Part shown: positions 1-11,949 of the stretch, piece by piece | How positions within the stretch are numbered: position 1 is the first letter of the stretch | Layout of the letters: each line of letters begins with the position of its first letter | Assembly: GCF_032854445.1 (NCBI RefSeq) | Contig: NC_088295.1 | Span: 44,317,385-44,381,384 of the forward strand | DNA length: 64,000 bases | From: Liolophura sinensis | Taxonomy: Eukaryota; Mollusca; Polyplacophora; Chitonida; Chitonidae | Direction of reading: 5' to 3' | Notes under the pieces: model-generated | Told to the model about the DNA's origin: nothing | Databases searched by the model: none | What the model saw: only the letters and a program-made list of their open reading frames with translations | Program-made: the position numbers and the translations under genes

Positions 1-1550
1 AGTACTAGGGTGTTCTGTGTCTAATCCAGTATGAGGATGCTCTGTGTCTACTCCATTTCTAGGGTGTTCTATGTCTACTCCATTGCTAGGGTATTCTGTG
101 TCTCCTAAAGTGCTAGAGTGATCTGTGTCTACTCCAGTACTAGGGTGTTCTGTGTCTACTCCAGTACTAGGGTGTTCTGTGTCTACTCCAGTACTAGGGT
201 GCTCTATGTCTGCTCCAGTACTAGAGTGTTCTCTGTCTACTCCAGTACAAGAGGGATTTGTGTATACTGCAGTACTAGGGTGTTCTGTGTCTACCCCAGT
301 ACTAGGGTGTTCTATGTCTACTCCAGTACTAGAGTGTTCTATGTCTACTCCAGTACAAGAGGGTTTTGTGTGTACTGCAGTACTAGGGTGTTCTGTCTCT
401 ACTCCAGTATGAGGGTGTTCTGTGTCTACTCCAGTACTAGAGTGATCTCTGTCTACTCCAGTACTAGGGTGTTCTGTGTCTACTCCAGTACAAGAGTGTT
501 TTGTGTCTAATCCAGTATGAGGGTGTTCTGTGTCTTCTCCAATACTAGGGTGTTCTGTGTGTACTCCAGTACTAGGGTGTTCTGTGTCTACTCCAGTACG
601 AGGGTGTTTTGTGTCTACTCCAGTATGAGGGTGTTCTGTGTCTACTCCAGTAGTAGGGTGTTTTGTGTCTACTCCAGTACTAGGGTGTTCTGTATCTACT
701 GCAGTACTAGGGTGTCCTGTGTCTACTCCAGTACTAGGGTGTTCTGTGTCTACACCATTGCTAGAGTATTTTGTGTCTCCTAAAGTGCTAGAGTGATCTG
801 TGTCTAATCCAGTACTAGGGTGTTCTGTGTCTACTGCAGTACTAGGGTGTTCTGTGTCTAATCCAGTACGAGGGTGTTCTGTGTCTACTGCAGTACTAGG
901 GTGTTCTGTGTCTACTCCAGTACAAGAGTGTTTTGTGTCTAATCCAGTATGAGGGTGTTCTGTGTCTATTTCAGAACTAGCGTGCTCTGTCTCTCCTCCA
1001 TTGCTAGGGTGTTATGTGTCTAATCCAGTACTAGGATGTTCTGTGTCTACTGCACTATTAAACTGCTCTGTATCCACTCCAGTACTAGAGTGTTCTATGT
1101 CTACTCCATTTCTGGGGTATTTTGTGTCACCTCCAGTGTTAGGGGGATCTGTGTCTCATCCAGTATTAGGGTGTTGTGTGTCCACTCCAGTACTAAGATG
1201 TTCTTTGTCTGTCCCACTTTTAGACTGTTCTGTATCTGTATCTGTATCTACTCCAGTACTACGTGTCTAGTCCATTGCTGGGATATTCTGCGTCTAATCC
1301 ATTGCTGTGAAATAGACACAGACACCATGATATTTTGTCTCCTCCAGTGCTACTGTGATCTGTGTCTCTTTCAGTGCTAGGGTGTTCTGTGTCTACTTCA
1401 GTACTAGGGTGTTCTGTGTCTACTCCATTGATAGTGTGTTCTTTGTCTACCTCAGTGCTAGGGTGTCTTCTCCAGCGCCTGGGTGTTATGTTTCTACTCC
1501 AGTGCTAGACTGTTCAGTACTAGGCTATTCTGTGTCTACTCTGGCCGCTC
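1..1550. repeat. 27-bp minisatellite
   Basis: Tandem array of a 27-base unit, about TACTCCAGTACTAGGGTGTT followed by CTGTGTC, repeated more than 50 times and continuing off the left edge. Units diverge more after about 960. The unit length is a multiple of three and lacks stops in some frames, so long repetitive open frames (nine-residue VYSSTRVFC-type repeats) appear. They look like by-products of the array, not a gene: there is no conserved start, no unique domain and no splice context. Confidence 0.93.
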
Positions 1551-1569
1551 TGTAGGTGAAGAAGCGTAC

Positions 1570-3620
1570 AGTGTATTTAGGATCAAACCTGTCCCATGAT
1601 CATGATGAAATGTGCAGATATTGGCTGGTGTGTAGAGCCAGACACTGTGGTGATAAACTAGGTGTCTTATGGAGTGATGTAACAATAGGAATGTGTGTAG
1701 GTGTCAAACTCCTCCCATGGTTGTGATAAAATGTATGTTGGCTGTCGTGTAGAGCCAGACACTGTGGTGATAAACTAGGTGTCTTATGGAGTGATGTAAC
1801 AATAGGAATGTGTGTAGGTGTCAAACTCCTCCCATGGTTGTGATAAAATGTGTGTTGGCTGCCGTGTAGAGCCAGACACTGTGGTGATAAACTAGGTGTC
1901 TTATGGAGTGATGTAACAATAGGAATGTGTGTAGGTGTCAAACCCCTCCCATGGTTGTGATAAAATGTGTGTTGGCTGTCGTGTAGAGCCAGACACTGTG
2001 GTGATAAACTAGGTGTCTTATGGAGTGATGTAACAATAGGAATGTGTGTAGGTGTCAAACCCCTCCCATGGTTGTGATAAAATGTGTGTTGGCTGCCGTG
2101 TAGAGCCAGACACTGTGGTGATAAACTAGGTGTCTTATGGAGTGATGTAACAATAGGAATGTGTGTAGGTGTCAAACTCCTCCCATGGTTGTGATAAAAT
2201 GTATGTTGGCTGTCGTGTAGAGCCAGACACTGTGGTGATAAACTAGGTGTCTTATGGAGTGATGTAACAATAGGAATGTGTGTAGGTGTCAAACTCCTCC
2301 CATGGTTGTGATAAAATGTGTGTTGGCTGCCGTGTAGAGCCAGACACTGTGGTGATAAACTAGGTGTCTTATGGAGTGATGTAACAATAGGAATGTGTGT
2401 AGGTGTCAAACCCCTCCCATGGTTGTGATAAAATGTGTGTTGGCTGTCGTGTAGAGCCAGACACTGTGGTGATAAACTAGGTGTCTTATGGAGTGATGTA
2501 ACAATAGGAATGTATGTAGGTGTCAAACCCCTCCCATGGTTGTGATAAAATGTGTGTTGGCTGTCGTGTAGAGCCAGACACTGTGGTGATAAACTAGGTG
2601 TCTTATGGAGTGATGTAACAATAGGAATGTGTGTAGGTGTCAAACCCCTCCCATGGTTGTGATAAAATGTGTGTTGGCTGTCGTGTAGAGCCAGACACTG
2701 TGGTGATAAACTAGGTGTCTTATGGAGTGATGTAACAATAGGAATGTGTGTAGGTGTCAAACTCCTCCCATGGTTGTGATAAAATGTATGTTGGCTGTCG
2801 TGTAGAGCCAGACACTGTGGTGATAAACTAGGTGTCTTATGGAGTGATGTAACAATAGGAATGTGTGTAGGTGTCAAACTCCTCCCATGGTTGTGATAAA
2901 ATGTGTGTTGGCTGCCGTGTAGAGCCAGACACTGTGGTGATAAACTAGGTGTCTTATGGAGTGATGTAACAATAGGAATGTGTGTAGGTGTCAAACCCCT
3001 CCCATGGTTGTGATAAAATGTGTGTTGGCTGTCGTGTAGAGCCAGACACTGTGGTGATAAACTAGGTGTCTTATGGAGTGATGTAACAATAGGAATGTGT
3101 GTAGGTGTCAAACTCCTCTCATGGTTGTGATAAAATGTGTGTTGGCTGCCGTGTAGAGCCAGACACTGTGGTGATAAACTAGGTGTCTTATGGAGTGATG
3201 TAACAATAGGAATGTGTGTAGGTGTCAAACCCCTCCCATGGTTGTGATAAAATGTGTGTTGGCTGTCGTGTAGAGCCAGACACTGTGGTGATAAACTAGG
3301 TGTCTTATGGAGTGATGTAACAATAGGAATGTGTGTAGGTGTCAAACTTCTCCCATGGTTGTGATAAAATGTGCGGATATTGGCTGTCGTGTAGAGCCAG
3401 ACACTGTGGTGATAAACTAGGTGTCTTATGGAGTGATGTAACAATAGGAATGTGTGTAGGTGTCAAACTCCTCTCATGGTTGTGATAAAATCTGCGGATA
3501 TTGGCTGTTGTGTAGACTCACTATGGTGATGTACTAGTTTGCTTATGGGGTGAAGTCGCAGTAGGAATGTGTGTAGGTCCCATGGCCATGATAAAATCTG
3601 CAGGATATGGGCTGATATGT
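1570..3620. repeat. 117-bp minisatellite
   Basis: About 16 tandem copies of a 117-base unit; nearly identical in the core (1640-3460) and decayed at the right edge (3470-3620). Units differ at a few fixed sites, for example CTCC/CCCC before ATGGTTGTGATAAAATG and GTC/GCC before GTGTAGAGCC, so sub-families are interleaved. Because 117 is a multiple of three, the minus strand is open for about 614 codons (1600-3444) as a 39-residue repeat. No known protein repeat was recognised. Confidence 0.95.
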
Positions 3621-3649
3621 TTATGTATCCACACGTTGATTCCACACAG

Positions 3650-6600
3650 ATTTATACCAAGCTTCTAATCGGGCTCCCTCCCTCCCTCCTGATGGAACCT
3701 TAGCATACTAGTGTGTGGAGTTAGGGGGAGGGGTTACCCAGGCTAGGAGCCTAGTTATTGATTGCAAGCCTGTGTAATTGATGTGAAATTTGGCTGTTTA
3801 AAGGAAGTGCTCCGGTGTGGACCTATATCGTGTGTCTGAGGGAACTAGCGAGCTCAGAAATCAGGCTATACACACTGAAACACACACCTCTCCGCTTTCC
3901 CTTGGACATGATACATGCCAGTTTCACCGGCATAGCTGGCTGAAATTAAAGACGTTTCAATACAGACATTCAACACTGCCGTGGCATTACGCGAGCCTGT
4001 AATCTGGCGCGGGGGGAGAGCTGGTGGGGCCCATCCGTGAGATACAGTTACCCAACAAATTTAGATTGCCCATGCAGGCAGTCCAGACATAACCTTTCAG
4101 TTGCTATCCAGTAATATTTCATCTGTATCTGCCACACTGGGCCACTGTTCAAAAGTTATTATTTATGACTTGTGCGGATAACAATGCAGATAAATGCGTT
4201 TTCTACCTTATGACGTTTTGTGTAAGGCTGGGCAAGTAAATCTCGTCCGGATGAAGTTACCAATAAACGTACCCAAGTCTCAGTGAGAAGGAGTCTTGTT
4301 GCACATGGGGTCTTCACTTGAGCCTAGGTGTGTTACGTCTGAGCTGCCCGTTTTATCTTCCTGTCATCATGCTATCTATTTATCTTACACTGATATGGAG
4401 CATCATTTAGAGCTATTGTATGTGTCTGCATCTGCCTACATGCTGGCATTTACATGTAGGTAATGATTCTCAGATAAATTAATCATTACGTGTGCGAGTA
4501 CAGTATGGTACAAGGACAGTCCTTGATATGGGCATGATTAATTTGGATTTACTCTTTTTTGTGAAGACAACTGTGCCCCAAACTTTAGACCAATAGCACA
4601 CATTTTAGAATAAAGTTGACCTTAATATATTGTCTTTGAACTGAAGTTGGTGAAGCGATTGCTGATGAGTTGCATTCCGGTACTTTAATAAATGTTACCA
4701 GTAGCTGAAATTTCATGACTAAACATAAAATAATTTTTTTTTTTTTAATGGAAAACAATAAACGTGTTTAAATTTTCACGGAAAAAGTCGAGCTGCTCAT
4801 TCATGGAAATAAAGTAAGTGCCCTTGGGAAACAATGAGAAAGGTCTTAAATAATTCCATTAAAGGCTGAATAAAAGTATGTGCTTCCCTTTGAAGTAGCT
4901 ATAGTGAAATTCCTGAAATCGGGATTGTGTATAATAAGTATACCATAATATCCAGTAGGACGATGTATGGTGCTATCTTGGATGACTGTTAAAAGTTAAC
5001 TTTGCTTTTACTAAGTGATTCGTTGTTAAAATGATGAAAGTAACAGAAGTGCAATATCAGCGTTCAGGGGTTGTGCTCTAAACGTCACCGCTGTTTAAAA
5101 CGTGATTTAACAGGGCTTATAAACATGTGAAAAAAAGATGACCGTTAAGGGTTAGCAGATGTTGATGGTGATATTGCATGTCTAAAATGTGTTGCTTATT
5201 GTATACCTTTGCGATTTTTTCCTCTGGAGGTCATTTGTTTTAGATTTGTCATATAAGTAAGACGTATGTAAGCTTACAGACATATTTACCTTTGCATTGA
5301 TACCGCATTTCGGTTGATTTTCCATAAGAAAAAAAATTGGCGTGCAGTCATTATTTTTTTTTCTCACTGGGCATAAGATTTATTACACTCAGGTTAGTGT
5401 CTGGTATTTTTTTCATAACTGGTGTCAGATTTCTGGCTGTGGCAGTATCCGTTCCCAGTTTGTGGACAGTGTACAGAGATAATATAGATAGTCGTCTAGC
5501 CTTTTTTCCCCCAAATCTCAGGATCTTGTGTTTCAGCATACACTTGTTAGAAGACTTTCTGTACATCCACTCTTTAGTATTTATTATTTATGGGAAGATA
5601 GGGTGGAACTGGGGGTGGTGGGAGGTAGGCAGAAGAGGGGTGGTGCACAGCAACAACCGTTTCCATATTTTTCGCCTTGGAAAAATTTGGCCATTTTTGC
5701 AAATGCTCACAAGCACTTTGTACAAAATTTAATTGCGAACTCTTATAAGGTTAAAAAAAGAACTTGTGATATGACGTTAATAGTTCCAGAAATAAGCTAT
5801 GTATGTGGCATTATCCTTCTTTCCTTGGGCTTAACCCAACCTTATTATAAAAAACTATGGTTGGTCTGTGACATTGTGACATTGTGAGGGGGAAAAGTAC
5901 CAATAAAAGAAGCTTTTTTTTTAAAAATAAAATAGAATAATATAAAATAAATAATAAAGATCTTGCAAAAATCTTCAAAAGAACTGGAATTTATTTGTTG
6001 CCCTTCACTAGATTTATATAACTGTACCTTATTTCAAGTGAGGGTTTTCATGAAAAAAAATATGTCCCAAAAGCAGAATTCATGATACAACTGTAGGCCT
6101 TATATGTACTAGTATGTCTAAATTAGTACAGTTAGGTCATGGCATCCATAATTTCCCCAGAAGATTAATAAATCTGCGTATATGATATGAGTATATTGCA
6201 TCACTCATCTTTCAGAGAAAATTCTATTTGATTGGTTGAAATGCCAAACATACAAGGCTGAAAAGGATGGGTCTTCGGGGGAACATCAGTTTTCATATAC
6301 CCTGGAGTCAAGGCCTCACGCACAGATATATCCCAGAAGTCAAGGCGATGCAGATGCAAAATGTAAACAAAAAGGGCGACAACTTTGCTAGAACAAAAAT
6401 AACTTTTTGTCGTCTGCTCTGATCTTGGCCGACGGAAAACAATGCAACCACTTTTGTCTCGCACTAATAAAAAGAATGTGGTAAAATGGGCAAGTGTTAT
6501 TCCGGAAATACCAAAAAATCTAATGAGAATGCTGCAATAATTTTTGTTCCTACCGTGTTGAAAATGACAGTTGGAATCTTTTGAAGAGTTTCCTCTAGAA

Positions 6601-7231
6601 AGATCGGGTAAGTCCTAGGTCACTTTTGCCTTGGTTTGAGGCCTGAAAACAGGATGGGACAAGCCTACATAAACCTCCACTCTTTGAATACCTTTGTCAT
6701 TCCCACATGTAGTTATTAAATCACCGTCCAGAGGCTCCTGTGTCTGGACACAAATTAACCTGCCCCTGTCCCTGCCTGGTGATCAGAACGTCACCGTGTT
6801 GGATGTGAATGAGAGAAATTTGATGTGTGCAAAGACTGAGCGTTGAATGCAGAGATTTCCCCTACTGAGTACTGTACCATCTGTATTGTTATCCAAATCG
6901 ACATAATTCTCTTCTAAAATCAAAATCGCCAGAATCACATCCATCACAGTATCCTGTCATCTTGTCATCTTCACGTGTTTCATTTGGTTAGCACTGGGCC
7001 TAAAACTGACCTTGAGTGAGCTAAATCAGCTGATTAGTGAGTGTGATGACGTGGCAACACTGCCACTGACATAAAACATAGGAAAGATTTAAAGATTTTA
7101 TTTTATTACTCACAAAAAAATCCTAAGGGAGGGAACTCCGGATAAGCAGTCGGCATGGTCTCGTTAACACCAGTTTTCCTCAGTTCTCAAAAATGCTCTT
7201 TATGGTGATAAATTGGTTATACCACAACCTT
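3650..7231. other. Non-coding stretch, nothing recognised
   Basis: AT-rich DNA with homopolymer runs. Short open frames here (for example 5337-5732) have no recognisable domain, no splice context and low-complexity composition. It probably lies in a SOBP intron or upstream of it. I looked for the N-terminal SOBP exons and did not find them. Confidence 0.5.
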
Positions 7232-7340
7232 CCAGGAGTATATGGGTAGGTCTTTGGCTTTGTCTGTTAATATTTTTCCTCGTCCTGGCCTTGGCAAAAA
7301 ATTTTCGACCTCAGGCAAATATCCACCCATATACCCCTGG
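7232..7340. mobile_element. Short inverted-repeat (MITE-like) element
   Basis: Arms 7232-7259 and 7313-7340 are inverted copies matching at about 23 of 28 positions; both start CCAGG[AG]GTATATGGGT. The spacer is about 53 bases. No coding potential. The size and structure fit a MITE or fold-back element, but no clear target duplication is seen. Confidence 0.45.
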
Positions 7341-7640
7341 ATGATTGTTATATAACTAATATTTTTGATGTATTGATAAATCATAAAAACTTTCCAAGTC
7401 CAGGTAATGTGCAAAATGCCATGGCAAGCTAAATTAGATAAATGAAGAAACATGCATTTTGTTTCTACTGATTGTTTTGTTGTCATGTATTTGTCTGAAT
7501 GAAATTCTCATGATGTGGATATGTGCATGAGCAATGCAAGCAAATTTATAAAAAAAAATTTATTTGAAAACTGAAATATGCATATGGCAACATGAAATCA
7601 AGGAGAGACAACTCAAGTGCAACCCTTGACTGTATAAATC

Positions 7641-8168
7641 TTTAAAGGAGAAGAAAATTTAAATATCAATCCAATACCATTGAAAAGAGTATGCATTTCC
7701 TCGCAGGTGCATGCCATAAAAAAATTATAATATGTACCTCAAGTTGATAAATTATCAATAAAGTCAGCGCCAAAATCCGCTGTGGGCGACTCCATTTTGC
7801 CTAAGAACTAGTACTGAAGTCTTCTGTGTTGGGAGGAGAATTGCTGTCGGAAACCGCTGAAGTGCAGTTCGTACATTTCCAGTAGAACTCTTCTTCCCAG
7901 AAGGCAGCGAACAGTACAGTTCGTTTTCCACTTGACAATCGGGAAACCGGAATGCTGGACTTGGTTCCGAGTTCACACAAACAAGCCGGCAGTTTTTACA
8001 ACTCTCATTGGCTGAGAGGCAACACACCCCCAGCATAAATTACAGGGTGTTTAAAGATGGAGGATGCGATGGACTCCACCAAGTTATGCAGCAGGCACCA
8101 CCAGATAGAAAAAAATGAGCTCTTTTCAGCCTATAGTGACATTTTTTAAAGTTTTCTTCTCCTTTAAA
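7641..8168. mobile_element. 528-bp terminal-inverted-repeat element
   Basis: The left end reads TTTAAAGGAGAAGAAAA and the right end is its inverse, TTTTCTTCTCCTTTAAA. The ends would fit insertion at TTAA or TTTAAA. The interior holds a 90-codon open frame on the minus strand (7764-8036) without a transposase motif. Most likely a non-autonomous DNA transposon in the sequence upstream of the SOBP exon. Confidence 0.7.
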
Positions 8169-8336
8169 ATATGGTACCAATAATGCCATCATCACATTTA
8201 CCTACATGTAAGGGTTGATTAGTTTTTAATGCTGTACTAAAGAACTTTCACCTAAAAAACAATGGTTGCGAGCTTTTATACCAGTGAGTAAACCACTGCC
8301 TTTTATAGCTACCTGACTACATACCTGACTTGAGTG

Positions 8337-8402
8337 ATTGAGTGTGTGCTTCGGGTTTAACGTCGTACTTTGACAATTTTTCAGTCATATGACGACCACC
8401 AC
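8337..8402 (+). repeat. Short dispersed-repeat fragment
   Basis: Contains GGTTTAACGTCGTACTTTGA and then a CAGTCATATGACGACC core. From memory this resembles the conserved part of repeats common in marine invertebrates. A related piece is at 39856-39915 (GGCTTAACACCACGTTGGC). No ends or target duplications were recognised. Confidence 0.35.
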
Positions 8403-8769
8403 CTGACTTAAAGATGTAGCTGAGTCAGTGATAGCAGAATAAGAATCTTTGACCTCATTGTTCAAAGATCATTTAGCAACAGGAAAAAAACTGCTGTAGC
8501 AGACTATAAAGCTAGAAAGCAAATTACTCCCCACCCCACTAACCATGTGATATGTTCAACATATTTTTGCCAGCCCATTTGCCATAATTGGAATAAATGC
8601 ACTCAGATGAGCACTAAACAGGTTTCTCAGAAACATATATATTAAAATGTAGGTGTAACTATGTATTTAAACAAGTTTAATTATGCTGTGTGCCTGAATG
8701 TATTTAAAATAGAAATAAAGTAACTAAGAGGATTGAAATTATGGTTGATAATATATGTGGTTAAAAGCT

Positions 8770-8903
8770 TCTGTGGTCGTGGGTTTCCCTTGGGCTGTGC
8801 CCGGTTCCCTCCCAACATAATGCTGGCCGCCATCGTATAAGTGAAATATTCTTGAGTACGGCATAAAAAACCAATCTAATAAATAAGTAAATAAATAAAT
8901 AAA
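8770..8903 (+). repeat. 5'-truncated SINE copy
   Basis: Right half of the tRNA-derived SINE family of this window, plus orientation. It has GTCGTGGGTTTCCC, then ATAATGCTGGCCGCC, then TGAAATATTCTTGAGTACGG, ending in an (AAAT)n-type tail. The tRNA-like head is missing. Confidence 0.8.
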
Positions 8904-8993
8904 AGCTTCTGGCTTCAGAATCCACAGTCTCATCACTGATGTTGAATTCAGCATAAGATGCTTGTTGTGCTTTAAGGTCTTTAGAGGATATCT

Positions 8994-9091
8994 CTCAAAG
9001 GGGTCGTAATGTTACGCCGTCCTAATCACCATGACATCTCATAAACCATCTTGGGGACTTTCAAACAGCGTAACATTACAACTGCTTTGAG
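8994..9091. mobile_element. Short inverted repeat 60 bp before the SOBP exon
   Basis: Arms 8994-9017 and 9068-9091 match at about 21 of 24 positions when inverted; the core is GTAATGTTACGC. The loop is 50 bases. It could be a small MITE or a transcript hairpin just upstream of the 9154 splice acceptor. No transposon family was recognised. Confidence 0.5.
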
Positions 9092-9153
9092 AAACAGCCA
9101 ACAGTTTCAACAAAACATCAATTAATATCACTATGATCTATTTCCTCTTTCAG

Positions 9154-11192
9154 ATTCTAGCACCCGCATCATTTGTTCCTGGTGTCAGAAGTCAGGATCT
9201 AAGCTATTCACGCTGAAGTCAGGCAATGGCCACAAAGCGTTCTGCAGTGAACTCTGCTTCACCCAGTGTCGGCGAGCCTCCTTCAAGAAGAACAAAGTTT
9301 GTGATTGGTGCAAACATGTCCGCCACACGGTGAACTACGTGGACTTCCAGGACGGAGAAATCCAGCTGCAGTTTTGCTGTGAGAAGTGTCTAAACCAGTA
9401 CAAGATGAATATTTTCTGTCAAGAGACGGAGGAGCATTTGTCACAGATCCAGTCCCAGATTCGGTGTCCATCTACAGGATCTGAGGATATGGCGGGAGTG
9501 ACGCCTGAGGATAGCACTGTGAACAAGCAGATCTTGATAACCCCGGATCTGTGGCTCCAGAGCCAAAGAAAAGGTGGGAGAGGTAAGCACAGCGAGCGCG
9601 AACATGATGCCACAGCAAATGGCAGCAATACAAGCTCGAGGAAGACAAAAGTCAAATCTGAAGCAGCGGACAGTTCCAGAACAGATTATTCAGGTTCCAG
9701 ACGTCACGCTGTCACCAGGAGACACCGCAGTCATGATCAGTATGATCGTCTTGATCACACAAATGCAGAGCGGGATGAGCACTCAGACAGTACCAATGGA
9801 GACTTTGCCAAAGAGAGACTTCGCCCTAAGGATAGGTCACGAATAATTAAAACTGGAGATACTCGTGCTTCCACCAGCCCTCCAAACCACACGCCCAATC
9901 TATTGTCTTCACCTCACGACTCGGCTAGCATAAGTTCCCCGATGTTACCACCTGGACCTCTTCACCCACACTGGTTTCCTCCATCCCACATGCTGGGCTC
10001 CTTGGCCGGGGCTCAGTTGGGTCCGTATTTCCCCATGGCCCCTCAGGCCCATCCAATGTTTTACAGTAACATGACTCCTAAGGTTTCTTCAGCCTCCAGA
10101 AAAGGGTCGAGACATTCACCCCATCCCCCAACCTCCCATGAAGTGGCAGATTCAAGATCTGCTGCCAGAGACAGTCACGGCGAGACAGACATCCTCCCGT
10201 CTCCAGCTGATCACCCAGCCGCTGCAAGAATCCCATTTCCAATGCTATTACGAGGAATGCCCTCAATGCCTGGTGCCCCGTTCGGATGCCCAGTGTTACC
10301 CCCACTGCCAGATCGCAGCGCCAACCCCAATGTTCCAGGAACGCTGCCTTGTACAGGTCCCCCAGTTACAATGATGCTCCCCTTCCCTGTTGTGCTCCCT
10401 GTCCCCATCCCAATCCCTGTGCCCATTCCTCTGACCAAGGAGCAGATCATGCTGGGCATTCAAAAACTAAATGGAAACAACAACAACACAGTTAATTCTA
10501 CCTGTGAAGGTAACAGCTCTTCAGCTACAAGCAACTCAGGTCAGGAATTGATTAAGGAGACTTCGGGACATAGCCACGAAACCAGAGACCCTTCACAAAT
10601 GACTGGTCTGTCTCGCTGTGACAGCAGAGCGTCGTCAGCTTCTGCGCGCAGCTTCACAAGCCTGTCCAAGTCACCACTTCCCCGAGAGATCACCAGTACA
10701 GTCACAAGGAGCAGCTCAAGTCCGACGGCGATGGAGGGCGTTCGGAATGAAGAGGAGCAGAAGTCTTCACAACTGCGCACCATTAATCCTATCGCCTCCC
10801 CTGTGATAAGCAGTGACGAGGCCATTGATCTGTCAACGGACAAAAGCGGTCAGAAAGCATCTGCTCACTCCTCCGCAGTTAGCTATGACACACACAGTGA
10901 ATCCAATGGGCAAACTGTCCCAGTCAGGGGAGAGAACTGTAATTCTGCGCTACCCAAGATTCACATAGTCAACGTAAAACATGAGCCTCCGTTGTCACAA
11001 GAACTACCACTGCCCAAAACTAACCATCCCTACAACAAGCGCAGGGGTCTTATTCTTGACGCTCCGTTTGTTCCCAAGAGACCTCGAAGCCCCTCCCCCG
11101 AGAGAAGGGTCTATGTTCGGAACCCTCCACGGGACATATACGAACTTCAAGCCAGGCGACGGTGTGTCCGTGCCAAATTGCGGAGTAAATGA
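9154..11192 (+). CDS. SOBP: SOBP (sine oculis-binding protein) large terminal exon, 5' incomplete
   Basis: Nuclear zinc-finger protein of the SOBP family, which binds SIX/sine oculis transcription factors and is needed for inner-ear and brain development in vertebrates. The exon opens at the acceptor CTCTTTCAG (ends 9153) in phase 2, so the preceding exon supplies one base. It runs 678 codons to TGA at 11190-11192. The first ~95 residues hold two FCS-type zinc fingers: CSWC with FCSELC, then CDWC with FCCEKCLNQYK. The linker between them is shorter than I recall for vertebrate SOBP. Next come a Ser/Arg-rich region, a proline-rich region with the family's PVPIPIPVPIP run, and near the C-terminus EAIDLST, IHIVNVKHE and PKRPRSPSPERR. 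The N-terminal exons were not found and are probably left of the window. A GTG at 9330 that gives a longer-looking start is inside the second finger and is not a start. Confidence 0.92.
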
Positions 11193-11295
11193 TTTGATCG
11201 TTGCTATATGAAAGGCTCCATGATCATGGTCTTTGTAGGTGATTACATGTGGCATCACTGTACCAGTCGAGACTGTCAAAACATCAACCACACCC

Positions 11296-11915
11296 AGTGC
11301 CCAGATGTGTACTTCAACAGTCAGTGTATCACCCAGTGCCCTGGTGTGAACTTCAACAGTCAGTGTATCACCCAGTGCTCGGTGTGAACTTCAACAATCA
11401 GTGTATCACCCAGTGCCCTGATGTGAACTTCAACAGTCAGTGTATCACTCAGTGTCCTGGTGTGAACTTCAACAGTCAATGTATCACCCAGTGCCCTGAT
11501 GTGAACTTCAACAGTCAATGTATCACCCAGTTCTCTGATGTGAACTTCAACAGTCAGTGTATCACTCAGTGCCCTGGTGTGAACTTCAACAGTCAGTGTA
11601 TCACCCAGTGCCCTGGTGTGAACTTCAACAGTCAATGTATCACCCAGTGCCCTGATGTGAACTTCAATAGTCAGTGTATCACTCAGTGCCCTGGTGTGAA
11701 CTTCAACAGTCAATGTATCACCCAGTGCCCTGATGTGAACTTCAACAGTCAGTGTATCACCCAGTGCCCTGATGTGAACTTCAACAGTCAGTGTATCACT
11801 CAGTGCCCTGGTGTGAACTTCAACAGTCAGTGTATCACCCAGTGCCCTGGTTTGAACTTCAGTAGTCAGTGTATCACCCAGTGCCCTGATTTGAACTTCA
11901 ACACCCACACCATCC
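11296..11915. repeat. 39-bp minisatellite in the SOBP 3' UTR
   Basis: About 16 tandem copies of a 39-base unit containing AACTTCAACAGTCAGTGTAT and CACCCAGTGCCCTG. It begins about 100 bases after the SOBP stop codon and ends about 30 bases before an AATAAA signal, so it should be transcribed as 3' UTR. One early unit (near 11375) is two bases short. The plus frame from 11249 reads as a 13-residue repeat with two cysteines (CITQCP[DG]VNFNSQ); the minus strand is also open (11360-12052). These frames follow from a unit length divisible by three and are not called as genes. Confidence 0.93.
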
Positions 11916-11943
11916 AGATTTGATGTGGCAGACTTCGGTATTG

Positions 11944-11949
11944 AATAAA
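11944..11949 (+). terminator. Poly(A) signal for SOBP
   Basis: AATAAA in TTGAATAAAATATT, about 750 bases after the SOBP stop and just past the minisatellite. Candidate only; no transcript end can be seen. Confidence 0.5.

Noticed and set aside
118-1555. Overlapping open frames with VYSSTRVFC or STPVLGCS repeats
   Set aside because: They are the three-frame reading of the 27-bp minisatellite, with no start context, domain or splice sites.
1600-3444. 614-codon minus-strand open frame as a repeat-protein gene
   Set aside because: Its whole length is the 117-bp tandem array; openness follows from unit length divisible by three. Kept as a finding only.
1-3620. CRISPR array
   Set aside because: Repeats are contiguous with no unique spacers, and the window is eukaryotic.
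5337-5887. Plus-strand frames upstream of SOBP as missing N-terminal exons
   Set aside because: The translations do not resemble the N-terminus of SOBP and lack splice borders.
7764-8036. 90-codon minus frame as a gene
   Set aside because: It lies wholly inside the 528-bp TIR element and has no recognisable motif.
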